Positions 35,146-47,850 of a stretch of DNA of 60,000 nt are shown here, piece after piece. Both the position numbers and the translations under genes were made by a program. The DNA lies in NCBI RefSeq assembly GCF_008831285.2, contig NC_045138.2, positions 18,697,934 to 18,757,933 on the forward strand, in the 5' to 3' direction. The notes beneath the pieces were generated by a model. It was not told where the DNA came from and made no database searches. It saw only the letters and a program-made list of their open reading frames with translations. This DNA comes from Nymphaea colorata. Its lineage: Eukaryota > Streptophyta > Magnoliopsida > Nymphaeales > Nymphaeaceae. Numbering within the stretch: position 1 is the first letter of the stretch; each line of letters starts with the position of its first letter.

Positions 35146-36457
35146 TTTTTAAACTTTTGCAGGATGACAAATCTCAAAAATCTATGCGACTAATACGTGA
35201 TGACCAAGATAAAGCATTCATTGATTTGTTTATTATTTATTTTTGATTCGAAGCATGAAGAGCAGCTCCAAGAGAAGTGCATGGGGTGGTTCGGAATATA
35301 GGCATTCATTTCAAAGTGTTGTAAATACGAGGAAAAAGAAAAATAAAGCAAAGAACAGAAAAGAAAAGAGTAAAGATATGGATGTACACTCATGACAGTA
35401 TATATAAAAAAAAGAAATGTTGATATAAAATGCTTCCGCCTGCAACATCTGCTCTTTCATCTGCAAAAAGGCATTTTTCCTGATTACCAACTTCGGCCTT
35501 GCCTTAAGAATAAAGCAAATCCAAGCTATGACAACAGTTCCTGGACATTTGAGATCTGAGATCAGGCTGTCTAGAGAGAGAAAGATGCTGTGCATTTTGA
35601 ACTTATCTTTTTCCTTTCTCTGTCGGCTGGTCCAACGACCATGTTGACCATAGATTCTGTTCCCATCGCCCGCTTCCATCCCTTTCCCTGGGGAATGTTG
35701 ATCCTTGTGCATGGGCAATTGGGCATACCTCAGAAACGGAGGAAAAAGGCCCTTATGGGCCTGATGCCTCTCTCACTTCACCATCTTCTTCCTCAACATC
35801 TTCAATGCCATTATTTCTGGCCATTCTGTCTCTCGACTTATCAGCAAACCTTTCTCTCTCGCCATTACTGCAAGTTTCATTACTGCAGCCATCTGGGCAC
35901 AATAAAAGAACCAGGGGTGTAGCTCTTTCATGGACCCTAGCAGCCATTTCCTTTGAGCTTGAGGTTCTTGACCACTGCGTTAATGGCGATGGTTCCTCGC
36001 CACAAACTGAGCCCATTACATGGTCCCACAACTTTATCCCCCCAGTTGGACCATCTTCATGGGGTTGGGCCCAGGAAACCCAACCTGGTTGGGCTGAGTT
36101 CAAACTTTTTAATGCACTTATTTTTGACCTCTAAGGCGAATAAGGTTTCGCTTTTTCCTTTTAGTTGTTGGCAGGAGCAAGATGATTACAACAGTTAGCC
36201 TACCTCTTATGAAAAATTTCACTTGTCCTATATAAAAATAAAAAGAAAAAAATATTTTGGTCCATATCAAAATTTTGAAACTTTAATTCGGCCCCACTCA
36301 TGAAAATTTTTTGGCTCTGCTCCTGTGTGGACTCCGTACATGTTAGTTAGGACTAAACAATACAACACTCCCATCTTATTTAGCATAAAAATATAGCGCT
36401 CCTAAGAACTAAACCGCAACATGAAATTTTCTTGCCGCTAAACCGTCGACCAGCTAT
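35146..36457. other. No gene recognised
   Basis: Open frames on both strands at 35311-36198 look moderately clean, but I recognise no domain and no splice pattern joins them. Near 36290-36325 the minus strand starts CAGGAGCAGAGCCAAAAAAT, like the ends of the hAT-like elements further right, so a related element probably ends here. I could not find its other end. Confidence 0.4.
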
Positions 36458-36508
36458 ACTATATCCCTCAAAACCCCAAGCTACTATATCCCTCAAAACC
36501 CCAAGCTT
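36458..36508. repeat. Short tandem duplication
   Basis: ACTATATCCCTCAAAACCCC followed by AAGCT occurs twice back to back, next to a copy of the recurring GACCAGCTATACTAT motif (from 36447). Confidence 0.85.
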
Positions 36509-39500
36509 TTAAGGCTGTACGTTGATATTCCCTTCTGTTATTTGTTACTGAATTAGTATCGCCTTCAGTTGTAAAAAAAACACAATCTGATTGAAACTTT
36601 TTATAAAAAGAATCATGAACTTGTGGAAGAAAACCATGCTTTGAATGAATAAGCGTTTAATCGGATTCGACCCACTTGCAACTTGCAAGACAAGACTCAA
36701 GAGGGTGCGAGGACATTATCGTCAAAGTAACAAAAAGAAAAGGGCAAAACCGTTATTCTTGTCACGTAGATGGATGGCCTGATGATGTGTTGCATGCATG
36801 GAAAAAGCGAAAAGACACGTGGCGTGCACGAGAAGCCAGAGACGGGACGGGGGAGAGTCGATTGGACGGTTGGATGAGTGGAGAAACCAAGGGAGGGAGA
36901 ATCTGAGCCACACCTTTTGAGACGGAAGCCAGATTCACGTACAAGGCACTAACGGATGGCCATGGGTATCAAGTCGGGTCGGACCACATCGATTTGAAGT
37001 CCTGGTTCCGTTTAGCTCCATTCGGCTGGTTTGATAAATTTTATATGAAAAAATTATGAAAAATATATTATATATATATAAATTAGTAATTATATATATA
37101 TAATTATGAAAATTCACACTGGGCATTTCAGATTTTGGGTAAGTAATCGATCTAGAAGCCGCTTGGGCGAAAGCCGAAGTTTCATGGGTTTTTTGTTTTT
37201 GGATCAAGAACTGTAAAAAATTTAAACAATTGGAAACCTTTTTTATTTTAGCATCTAAGATACTTTTTCTTTTCATTTTTTTTAATAATATACAGTACAA
37301 AAGTTAGATCTATGAGTTCACGTCCCTTAATTTAGAATTTGTTTCATGTAATTGTTTTTTTTTTTTTTCAACTTTTTTGCTGATCATTGATTCAAGTGTT
37401 TATCCTGCATCCTTTTTTATTTTATTTTATTTTATTTTTTTGGTCTCAGCTAAAGGCGAGGAGACAGGTGTGTTGGGGAAAGCGAGGGACGAGGTCGGTG
37501 TCATAAATTTTGCCCCAGAAAAAGGACTGTACCCCATCCCGTAACTCGTAGCCGTTTAAAATAAAAAAGAATATAAATCCTTTAAAAAAAAGGAAAATTT
37601 TAAACTAAAAATGGAATGAATTATTATTTTTTATTGGAAAGATATTGGGGACTTGGATGTTGAATGCAGATTGAATTGAGGAATTATTTAAAAGAAAAAG
37701 TATAAGGATTGAGTTGATTTGATTAGATATGGGACTGAGATCTGACCGTGCCTAGCTGGGTTCGGACCTCGGCTCATTACTAAGACTTGAGTGACAGTTG
37801 CAGCAGCCTGAGCACATCACAGTGATGTTTTTATGTCACATGGACAACCTCATCCCTTGTCTAATTTTTCTTTTCAGAAATAATATAAAATAGTGAATTT
37901 ATGGCTCAGCACGTAAACTCTTCATTTCGAAAAAACAGGTCCTAAGTTTTTAATTTTTCAAAGCACTTTTCCGCGTTGTCTTTCATGTTGAAAAAATCTA
38001 TATCCATTTTAATTATGATAAACAATGTTATCTTTGTGACATTTCATGGATTGTTACTATATAATAATAAAAAAATACAAGAGTAACTTGACAAACCAAT
38101 AATTTGACGATGGGTTTGCAAAAAATTGAAACTAAACTTTTAAGCGAAATGATTGGCGCTCATTCGTCAACGAACGAAAGAGAAGAGAACAATTGAGCGT
38201 ACCCGCTAACAAGGGACGATGTGTTATACATTATCAAAATGTTGATTGATTGGACGACCTATCATATGGTTAAAAATTGACGAAAGCCAAAATTTCTCGT
38301 ATATATTTACAGCAATGTTCTATGTTAGTGATATAACATAGAATGGCGCTTTAGGGCTGGAAGATTCTTCCCCTTAAGCTCTTCATATTAAAAACCACGA
38401 GATTTCACTTATACTAAATTTGAAAAAATAAACGAACCTCAATTTGTAATTTTTTAAAAAATAGAGGGGGAACTCGACAAGCGTCCGAGTACGAGTTTGG
38501 CATAGTGTGGGTCGAATTCGTTGGCATTTCTACCCGATCCAGATCTGAGTGACGAAGGACGGATCGGCGATTAATTTGGAGGCAACGGGAGAAAAGATCG
38601 CGTGGCGAGGTGGTGTGGGGCCCGTACTGGCAGGTGACCGTTTGGGGAAGGGGTGTCTGGGAGTCTTTTTTTTTTATGGTCTCTTTTCGTTGCTTTTAAG
38701 AAAATAAACAACTGCATTTTAAGTAATTAAAATAAAATCATTCATCTTGATTATATAAATTTTTTTTTTGCTTTAGCTGGGAAGAAAATATTAAAAGTAA
38801 AATGTGTGGTAGGAGGGCGGATGATCGGATCGAGCATACTGTTTAGGGAAGGCCCTAGATAAGATCCACCCGATCTACGTGATTAAGTAGTCAAATTGGA
38901 CAATATATATTTTGATTATTGTTTTGGAAACCAACTTAGTTGTTGTGTAGAATTCGATGAGCAAATTCACATGAATTGCAGTTCCATATTTGAATCTTAA
39001 ATAAAGTACCGTATCCAAATAGAATCCGTTGAGATTAAACTTGATTAGATATAAATGTGGGATCTTATATATGGGTTTGTTTTTAAAAAGTAGAATCCCA
39101 TTAAATTTGAGTATGAATCCAAGTAAGATCAAGTTGAATTTGGTAAAGGCTGGTTCCAAACAGATCCGAGCAATTTTGCAGGACTTTGGCATTAAAAAAC
39201 CATTTATGAGAAAAAATTTCTTTGTTTTTCTTGCTCATTCTGATTAAATTCTTGAATGCAAACTTACACAAATTCATCTAACAAAACTCAGTTCGATCCA
39301 TTGGGTATGGAGAGAAAAGGGTTCACTTCCCAATTTAGATTCGTGGATCCGATCGGTCGGTTAATGTGCAAGATTTAGTAAGATCCAGTTCGGGTCCACC
39401 ATTTACTAGACCCTACCTAATCGGGTCTCTTTTCTAATAGGATGCGAACTCGGACCGGAATCTAACAGTATGGCTTTTCATAAATGCATCCATTTTATAA

Positions 39501-40020
39501 AGTGCGTGCAATTCTTTGGCATAAGAATTAGCCGGCAAACAGATCCATTCAATTTTGGATTGTGCATTGGATTCAGAACCTGCAGCTTGAGGGTCACACT
39601 GGGGAACCATCCTTAGTTGGATTTCCACCAGAGTAGTTACATGACATTTGAATCGAAGGGTGTATAGTAGACCACCCAAGTCTCAAAACAACCTATATTA
39701 TGGGGATAGGGTGGGCAGCGTTGCCCTATGAGGACGTTTGATTTATTTTCCAGGGAATGCCGGGAATTAGATGTCATGCAAGGATCCTATGAATTGGAAA
39801 GATCCAAGAAAGATTTTCTCCTCACTGACGCACAAATTGAGACACAATGAGAGGCAAACACTATACCTTTAAAAGACTAAGGTTGGACATATACTTTAGC
39901 CTTTTGTTCAAGGGTAGAAAATCCTTCTCACTAGAGAGATGTTTAAACGGGTGAAATCTTTCAGGTATATTTTGGGTATTTAACAATTTAGAAAAATAGT
40001 AAAAAAGACAACGTCAACGA

Positions 40021-40022
<2 letters not shown>
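36509..40022. other. No gene recognised
   Basis: GC-richer pockets at about 36660-36960 and 38460-38660 look promoter-like. The first holds ACACGTGGC near 36814, a G-box/ABRE-type core. No coding exon follows either. The rest is AT-rich, with an AT-palindromic stretch at 37060-37110. Confidence 0.4.

Positions 40023-40063
<41 letters not shown>
40023..40063. repeat. (AT)n microsatellite
   Basis: An uninterrupted AT run of about 41 bases. Confidence 0.95.
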
Positions 40064-40067
<4 letters not shown>

Positions 40068-41950
40068 CGTGAAAATTTCCTAAAAAAAGGAGAAATTCAA
40101 CTTCATTTGTTTTTCCTAGCTTGGGTAACAACTTACGTGAGGTGAAAAAATTTCCCCCAAATGTACACTTGAGAGAAACATCGGCCGAGATATAAATAAG
40201 AAACTAGAAAAAAATTAATTAAAACTGCCTCCCATCATAAAAATGTACACACAAAAAGGAAACATGTTATCAAGCACTCCAATGGTGAATAGAACTTGTT
40301 GAGAAAACGACTGTTTCTTAAGTAGAATCTGCAAGTTCAAGAACATAGATGAACTTGGCGGTAGCAGAAAAACACACTCAACGTTCAATATTGTCAGGAT
40401 TTCCATAGTCATTAGGAAGGGACAAAGAATTGTCCATCAAAAGCGTACGCTTTATTAAGAATACTGCAAAAGCAGTCTTTTTCTTAAGCCTGTGAACAAA
40501 AACTAATAAAAAAAAGCAAAATTTCTCCAAAAAATACATTAATTCACGAATCATTTTTCAGGCCAGTACTCATCGGGTTTCTCTGACAGAAACCAACATT
40601 ATAATATATATTTCTCGTCATCCTCTGAAGAAGAAAGGCATCATTCCCGAGACTTTTTCTTATCGATAAGCTAAATCTGAGAATAAAAACCGAATGTTTC
40701 ACACAGAGAACCAGAGAAAAATGATACCACCATAATGAGTGGAAGAAACGGGGGCAGAGGGGGTCGTCTAAGCACCAGACCTTTTCATGATAATGCTCCC
40801 AAAGTGGAACAAATTGTTTAATAATCTGCACAAAACCAAACCAAAGTTTTCACCTTCTTTTCACGAGACATGACAGTCCGAGCGTGCACTCAATCATACC
40901 TTTTAAGAGAGAGTGGGGGGGGGCGGAGGGCCCCTCCTCCCGGAATCATTGGCATTCCCTGTCTCCTTTTCAAGATGCTCTTCTTCTTTGGATGGTACTC
41001 TCTCGCACTACCCTCCATTAATATGCTTCGAGCAGCAGTGATAGCATCAAGACAAAGCGAACCAACTTTTATCGTCGAGCATAAGATCAGGAATAGAATT
41101 GACGCTGCGTTTGGAGGTGGGGAGTCCATGGAATTCAAATATTTGCTTTTGGTGGAGCTCCAAGGCCGCTGAGGGATCAAAATTTTACAGCTCTAAGGGT
41201 ATGTTCGATTACTTGGAATATGAGATGAGGTAGAAATCTGTGGTTGAAGACCCAGGTCCTTAACTTCTTTATGTTGGTGGTGGATGCTCTTTGGTTTGAT
41301 GGATCCTTCATTTTCAACTTCAAGTTGAATGATAGGAGGCAGTCAAGATTTTTAGAAATTCAGTAGTTGGGATTTCTTGTAAATGAAATTCCTACTAGAG
41401 TGGTTACTGTAAGGCTGAGATCTCATAACAGATTTGAAATCTTCAGTGACCTCAAATCACCTCTCAAGTTTCTCAGATCCGAGGGAGATAAACTTAAACG
41501 CCCTGGAAGGGAACCCATGCATGTGAAATCTTTTCTTTGGAAACTATTACTTGAAAGTAACACAGAGTTGGATCAAATTAAAACATGCTTTCGCATGAGC
41601 TTTTCTGCAGAGAATCCTTGTATTATCTTTGTAAGACATGGTCGTTAATGCTTACCAGAGGTTTTCTCTAAAAAGGCATTAATATATTTCCACGTGACTT
41701 TCAATTATATATGAGAAGAAAGGGGACCATGCCTCCACTCTGAAGGTGCATGTGGACTTCCATCACTGTCGATCGACGGAAGCAGTCATCACAAAACCTG
41801 CATCTGAGAGCAATTATACATGAAAAAGGAGCACCATACTTCCACTTTGAAGACGCACAGATCTCGTCACACTACAACTGCTGTTTCTGATCCTACCAGA
41901 AGATAGCTATTCATTTTTTAACAAACATTACCAAGATCGGAAACTAGTTC
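40064..41950. other. No gene recognised
   Basis: Overlapping open frames at 40870-41180 on both strands include a GC-rich stretch with a run of G at about 40915, but no product is recognised. At 41080-41250, phrases such as GCGTTTGGAGG and GGGTATGTTCGATTACTTGG resemble ends of plant MITEs. Confidence 0.35.
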
Positions 41951-42109
41951 CCTTTGAGATTGTTGGACATGAGGAACAATGTGCGAGTGTTTTATATAAA
42001 TCTGCCTCAAATATTGATATAATTCATAAAACACATGTTCAAGTGCTTCATGAATCTATTTGAGGTAGATTCATATAACACTCAACGTTCTTCCTGCCAA
42101 ACAACCCTT
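41951..42109. mobile_element. Foldback MITE-like element 1
   Basis: The left arm (GAGGAACAATGTGCGAGTG...CTGCCTCAAATA, about 41971-42011) pairs with the right arm read backwards (AGGAAGAACGTTGAGTG...CTACCTCAAATA, about 42058-42097). An inner pair (ATTCATAAAACAC / ATTCATGAAGCAC) fills much of the loop. The right end reads AAGGGTTGTTTGGCAGG outward-in. A clear target duplication was not found. Confidence 0.65.
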
Positions 42110-42905
42110 CACTGATTAGAGTAGAAAACTTTAATTAAGTAATGGAGGGATCAAATTGTACAGCGACTATACAAAGAGATCACGTTCTCCATGACCATTT
42201 AAGACGTGAGTTTTTTAATACACAGCATATGAAAGAGAACCAGAGAGCGCTCAAGAGAAGGCATGGAATTAAAAAACAAATTGCCTTACTGCTTTAGAAT
42301 TCCCAATATTATAATATTCTCTTATTAACTGTACATAGGAATTGTTGTACTGAAGATTGAAAACCAACCCCCAATGTGTCACATGACTTATCTTTGTTAT
42401 TTTGCTTATGACGGAATTCTTTGTTTCAGACAATTTGAATACTGGAAAAAAAATGAAAAGTACCTTTTGAATCAAGTTCAATAGAGTTTTTAATTTGTCA
42501 ATTTTATTGATCAGTTAGTAAAACTCTTCGTATTCATGAATTACGAGATCTGTACTTTATATATTATTATTTTTGCAGGCTGGCTGGGGTTAAGCAGATT
42601 CCTAATGAATTATTCAACTTTTGCATTTTGGTTTTATACTAAAATCTCCACATCCTTCTACTTGTCTTAAAATTGAACCTCTATCTAAGAGGAGATTACC
42701 GTTTCTGTGTTTCTTACATATATTGCTAAACCTCAAACAAGTCATATTATTTGCATCCGATTTTTTTAATTGAGAATCTGATACCAATCTCAAACTAAAT
42801 TATATATACATATATGCAGTTTACACACTTGATCTTAGCAAAAAGACTGAGAAAGGTACACATAATCTAGTTTATAACGTTCTAATTAAAATTTAACTCA
42901 CTTAA
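42110..42905. other. No gene recognised
   Basis: AT-rich intergenic DNA without features I can support. Confidence 0.4.
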
Positions 42906-43227
42906 CAGGGGTGGAGCCAGAATTTTTTTTTCCTGGAGACACTAAGCATATAGTTAACAAAATTTCAATTAGCCATAGGGCAGTGACCTGGGTCTCGCGG
43001 GGCTGTCAATATAACTGGACCCATTAATTTAAACTTTCAATCACTAATTTAATGGGGGCAGTGACATGGGTTTAGTGAGGTTGTCAATACAAGCGGACCC
43101 ATTAATTTAAGCTGTCAACCACTAATTTAAGCTTTTACTTAAGGGGCTCCATGGGGCATACATACGCTTATGTAAAAGCTTAAATTAGTGGTTGGCCCCA
43201 TGAAGCCCCCACTTATCTACGCTCTTG
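42906..43227. mobile_element. hAT-like MITE with perfect 8-bp target duplication
   Basis: The element starts CAGGGGTGGAGCC and ends so that its other strand starts CAAGAGCGTAG; these imperfect termini differ mainly by transitions. It is flanked by TCACTTAA on both sides (42898-42905 and 43228-43235), an exact 8-bp duplication as hAT transposition leaves. The 322-bp interior has repeated ACCCATTAATTTAA and CACTAATTTAA phrases and overlapping inverted repeats at 43116-43209. No transposase. Confidence 0.78.
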
Positions 43228-43235
43228 TCACTTAA

Positions 43236-46110
43236 TCTTCTTAGATTGTATGAATGTACTCAGGGTGGTCGAAATCATAGCTATTTATCAACTTTTTCTT
43301 TGTGCGCCTCTTAGCTAGCCATTGATTTTAGCGTAAAAAGTTTGATGCAAGCCAGACCTTTGTAATTGGAAAGCTAAATGCACACTAAAAAGACTTAAGG
43401 GTCACTGAGTAACACTTTCATATAATCCAGTTTTGTGAAAACTTGGTTTTATGAAAACCAAGTTTTTTAACGAGTTTTTAAAATTTGGTTTGTTTGATTG
43501 ACACACTTAAAACTTAAAACCTGCTTTTTTTACAAATAACTTGAAAAAGATCAGGGGGAAGAGGTCGTGTTGTTAATTTCCCTTTACAAAATTAGGTTTT
43601 GAGAGGAACCTGGTCATGATGGACCCCTCATAGATCACATCCATCTAAAATGTCAGTTTGATAAGTAAAAATAGACATAAAAAAATAAAAGTGAATTGTA
43701 TGAGGAGAGTGTATACACATACATATATGAATAATAATAACAACAACAATAATAATAATAATAAGGAATCTAGGAAAAAAGTATTAACAAGTTCACAATG
43801 ACTTGAAGCATTGTGAATTATTGACAGATCCACAAACTGACTACACAGACTCTATAAAGTTTCACTAGTCATGACGTGACATATGGATGATAAACAGGGG
43901 CGGACGGTGACGATCGAGCTTATGTAGATTTGACAATCAGTCGTTTTGGTTAGCAAAATTTCTCATCTTTATAGAGTTGAAGTTGGTTTATGTCATGTAG
44001 TAATCAATGAACCCATAGGATCATTGTTAGATTATTTTACAGACCCCGAAGGAGCTATAGACAATTAAGATGTAAGGTAGTTGAGAATCAAATATTTTAT
44101 GTAGATGTTAAAGGGATGTGAATATATATATATATAGACAGTTCCGGAGCTGAGACATAGCACCAGTAGTAAGTAAGCTCCTCTATATTCAATTCTAAGC
44201 AAGGGAGGGCGACGTAAGACTCAATAATGAGCAGCCAACATGCTCGCTCTCAAACTTCAAAGGAATTAAGTTGCACCATTTTTGAGGTCAGATTGTTCAT
44301 CGAATGTATAAGACGGCCCGATCATCAAGACTTCCTGCTTGTCTTAACTAGTTGTAATATATACCATGGCATTCAATGGCACGACTTCAAATGCATGATA
44401 TGTATCTCAAAAATCAATGAAAACAAAATTTTATGTTGTTCAGATTAAAATATGGGTCATGCATAATGCACCACTTATTCCGAGCTACTCCCTCTTTAAA
44501 AAAACAAACTCCAAACCTTTTTTTTTTTAAAAAAAAAACTTGAGTTTAGAGCTGCATTGGTATATAGTGAAAAGACCTTATACTTTAAGGTCCATGCCAT
44601 GCTCCACCCCAACAGAACATACATGAAAATCAAATTGGTCACGCAGTCCTTTCTGTGTCACTAGCTCGACCAGCCATACTATGCACCTAGGAGCACATGC
44701 ACCACTTATCAAAATTAAAGCAGTCGGAGGAACTTCCACTTCAATCGCATCACGTTAATGTGGACACCTGCACTCGGACAATCAATGAATAAGTTAATAG
44801 GGTGTGATATGTCACGTCCATCCTTGTCAATGAGTATAATGTAAATGATCGACTCCTATCATGCGTTTGAAATGAGTCCTCGTTGCATTTTCCCCTCGTT
44901 CAGCAACTTGGCAGCATTAGACTCTATTGCCATGCCCAAGAAGATGATCATCTTTTGGGACAGTTGAGCACACAGACCTTGTTCTTGGAGCAGCGTGTTT
45001 ATGTTCTGGGGATGGTCTTTCTACAGATCATGTTAATGGGCCTTAACCATATTTGTATTTTCAAGTATTCATGTATTCGGATTCAAACATGAACCCAAAG
45101 AAAAGTCATACCCAAATTAAACTCTAAAATCCAATTTTGTGATCTGAATCTGATTTTTATGTTCATACCAAAATTCAGATTAGACTGAATTTAGCCAATT
45201 TTCAAAATGTAAGAGCAATAGATATATAATATTTGTTTGAAAAGGCCCAGCGCATTCCAGGATGAACCAATTTGAATCTGATTCAATGTTTATGTATCCA
45301 AATCCGAATCCGAATCCGATCGGTTGTCATTTCTTAAATCCAAATTCAATCTGATTTTTTAATCGAATATTAATTTTTTTGGTATCTGATTTTTCTTAAT
45401 AGTTAAGTCGAAAATCCAAATCAGATATATTGACATCCCTAAATGCAAATGAAAGAACCTAATTGATTTGGAGAATTGCCTTTCGAACCTTCCATATCAT
45501 ATCAAAATTCAACTCACTCTTTGTTTAGTCACCCTAAACAATAGTAATTGCCAAAACCTATAGCTTAGAACATTTGCGCTATTCCAAGTAAAATAAAAAA
45601 CTGAACCCGCCAGGTTCATAATTCATTGAATCGGCCGCTTCAACAATTCTGCTGAAAACTCATAAATAAGCCAAAAAGAAAAACTTATTATATATATTTT
45701 TGAAAACAATTTGTAAATAACAAAAATGTGTAGTGTACAGCTAGTAGCATCCTCATAGTGAATTGGATTGATTTTCCACTCATTTGATTTGCGCCAACCC
45801 ACTCAAGTAGAGCGACGGACGAAATTAATTTGCATTGCTAAACAACGTTGTGTCTATGAGGGTCTCAAAGCATATCATTTTGAGGTCAAGAGGTATTGGA
45901 TGTGAAAGAGCGACATATACACACACATATATATATATATATATATACTCGGCAGCACCTGAAGCTCCTTCTTCTTTCCATTTTGTGGAGAGTTCAGGAC
46001 AGTTTTGAGACTTGGGGTGAAAAGAAAAATGCTTGGGTGAAAAGAAAAATGCTTGCCAACTAAGTATCTCACATTTACCATTGTAAGAATGAATATTTTG
46101 TCTTTAGAAC
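43236..46110. other. No gene recognised
   Basis: Contains a (TAA)n-type microsatellite at about 43731-43764, a T-run/A-run hairpin at about 44519-44540, and AT repeats at 44125-44136 and 45927-45948. A GACCAGCCATACTATGCACC motif copy lies at 44667. At 45125-45440 is an inverted relative of the 26588-26760 repeat, ending TTGACATCCCTA. No supported gene. Confidence 0.4.
43438..43466. repeat. 13-bp perfect hairpin
   Basis: AAAACTTGGTTTT, a three-base loop ATG, then AAAACCAAGTTTT. It may be the centre of another small foldback element. Confidence 0.9.
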
Positions 46111-46303
46111 CAGGGGCAGAGCTAGGATTTTTTTAGAGGTGGGCCAAACGGTCCACGGGTCGAGTCAAGAGGTCAAGGCCAAGAGGAACGACGGGTCGGG
46201 CCAAACTAAAAAAATTTGATTTTTTTAATATAATTTTTTTTTTCATCTGCTCACCCGAGCCATGGCCCAGGGGAGCCCCCCCCCCCCCCCCCCCTCTGCC
46301 CTG
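46111..46303. mobile_element. hAT-like MITE with a poly-C run
   Basis: The left terminus is CAGGGGCAGAG, and the right terminus on the other strand is CAGGGCAGAG. Flanking 8-mers TTTAGAAC (46103-46110) and TTTGGAAC (46304-46311) match at 7 of 8 positions. CAGGG termini with 8-bp duplications indicate the hAT superfamily. A run of 19 C (46276-46294) lies just inside the right end. It has no coding capacity. Confidence 0.78.
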
Positions 46304-46779
46304 TTTGGAACGCATGTGCTGGTAATATATATTTTAGAATCCGTACGTTTTTGCTCTAAAGAACGTGACATTATCATGTCTTACGTTTGATCGACTGGGA
46401 CCAGATGTTTCCAATACGTTGAATACGTAGTTGGTGGTTTTGCACTATGTGTTCTGAATGCATATATGTGTTCTGAATGCATATGTTCCAAAATATATTC
46501 AACATGGAGATAATAATACAACATCGTTAAGTTCATAGCAGGGATGGCTACATATGCCGTTTTTAGTTCAGTCGGGAAGGGTTTAGAAATTAGACTTCTC
46601 ATGAAATCGCTAGAATTGGAGTACTAGTTTCAGAGTTGTGCATTAAACAATTGTAGATTTTAATGCATATTGAAACCTGAACAGCGACTAATTGATCACA
46701 CAGGAAGAAAAAGAACACGCGCGGTTCCAACGATTTGATCAATATTTAACTTCGAGATGAAGAAAAATCACGCTTTAAC
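46304..46779. other. No gene recognised
   Basis: AT-rich intergenic DNA. The only notable feature is a direct repeat of GTGTTCTGAATGCATATG near 46448-46485. Confidence 0.45.
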
Positions 46780-47850
46780 GAGGCGATCGCGCTCTCGTCA
46801 GCACATCCCATGCACCATTCCGTGTTCGGAGCAGTATTAAAAGCCCGGCCGTCCTAAAAGGGCGGACATCCCGTTATTTTCCCTTTGTCGCGATGCCTGC
46901 CAGAAAATGACGCATCCACTGCGATCGGGGCTCTGCCACGAGTCAGTTCCGGCTGCCTGGAGATCGGCCGGGCAACCGTACCCCGGTCGGCATTGCGTGC
47001 TTCAGCGTGCCCTCGCCTCGGGAACCTGCCGGAGATGACGTCACCCCTCCGCCATGTCCCCCGGCACGCCCCGATTCCAGCACCGCGGAGAAAAAGAAAA
47101 AAAGAAAAAGAAAATTCCTGCACCCCGTACCGTGAGGACTAAGATATCAGATATATAATTTTATTATTTGCAAACAAAATATTCCTTAATTAAATGCTCT
47201 GCCGCTTTAATTTTTCCGTCCTTCCCTGAAAAGCTCCTCATTCCGCGGGTCATTTCCTGCTTCCCACCCTCGTCCCCTCATAATATCGGCGTGACGGAGG
47301 GGCCTTCCATTGGCAGCAGCGGATGAGGCGCGGTACCGTACAAGAGGCCCTCTCTCTCTGTAGAAAGCATGACGTCGACGTCGTCGGAAGGTGGCCGGAC
47401 GGAAGGAGATACCTACCCTCCTTCCCTGACGCCGCGGCGCACGCTTGACAATAACGGAACGGCGTCTGGGGAGGCGTCGAAGGCGCTGCTTCTGGACCTC
47501 TGGTGTCGTTGACGGTTACCCTTGTCCGTTCCTCCGCACATGACCGACTCCACCGGACGCCGGACAAACCAGAGCTGCCACCGGAATTCCAACCCTTCAT
47601 AAGTCATAATTGCAGGAGTCACGTGAGCTCCGCGCATCGCGTCGGAGTCCCGATCCAGATGTCGAAACGAGCATGGATCCAGATCGGTCGCAATGGATTC
47701 CTGCGGCAGAATGATCCAAATGAAAGGGAAGGTGGCAGCTGTACCGTATCGTTCCGAAGTTCGGGACGGGTCAGTGCTAGAAGCTAGGCAGCCTAAAAGA
47801 AGGCGATTTTCGTGAGAGACCCAAACTTTCACGCATAACGATGATTGCTA
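46780..47850. other. GC- and CpG-rich island without a recognised gene
   Basis: Base composition is much richer in G, C and CpG than its surroundings. It includes GACGTCGACGTC near 47370 and many CGG/CCG steps. Open frames exist on both strands (for example 46854-47123 and 47413-47832), but none shows a domain, and several overlap antisense, as expected from GC-rich DNA. It could be an unmethylated promoter, a first-exon fragment or inserted sequence. Confidence 0.35.

Noticed and set aside
35311-36198. Open frames on both strands downstream of the 5-phosphatase gene
   Set aside because: Neither strand gives a known domain, and frames overlap antisense. One long minus-strand frame is acidic and could tempt a gene call, but nothing supports it.
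40870-41180. Overlapping 96- and 100-residue frames on opposite strands
   Set aside because: I suspected an organelle-DNA insertion but could not match either frame to any organelle gene. The 3' part looks like MITE sequence.
46854-47832. Long frames on both strands in the GC-rich island
   Set aside because: GC-rich DNA has few stop codons, so long chance frames are expected. No domain or conserved motif is seen.
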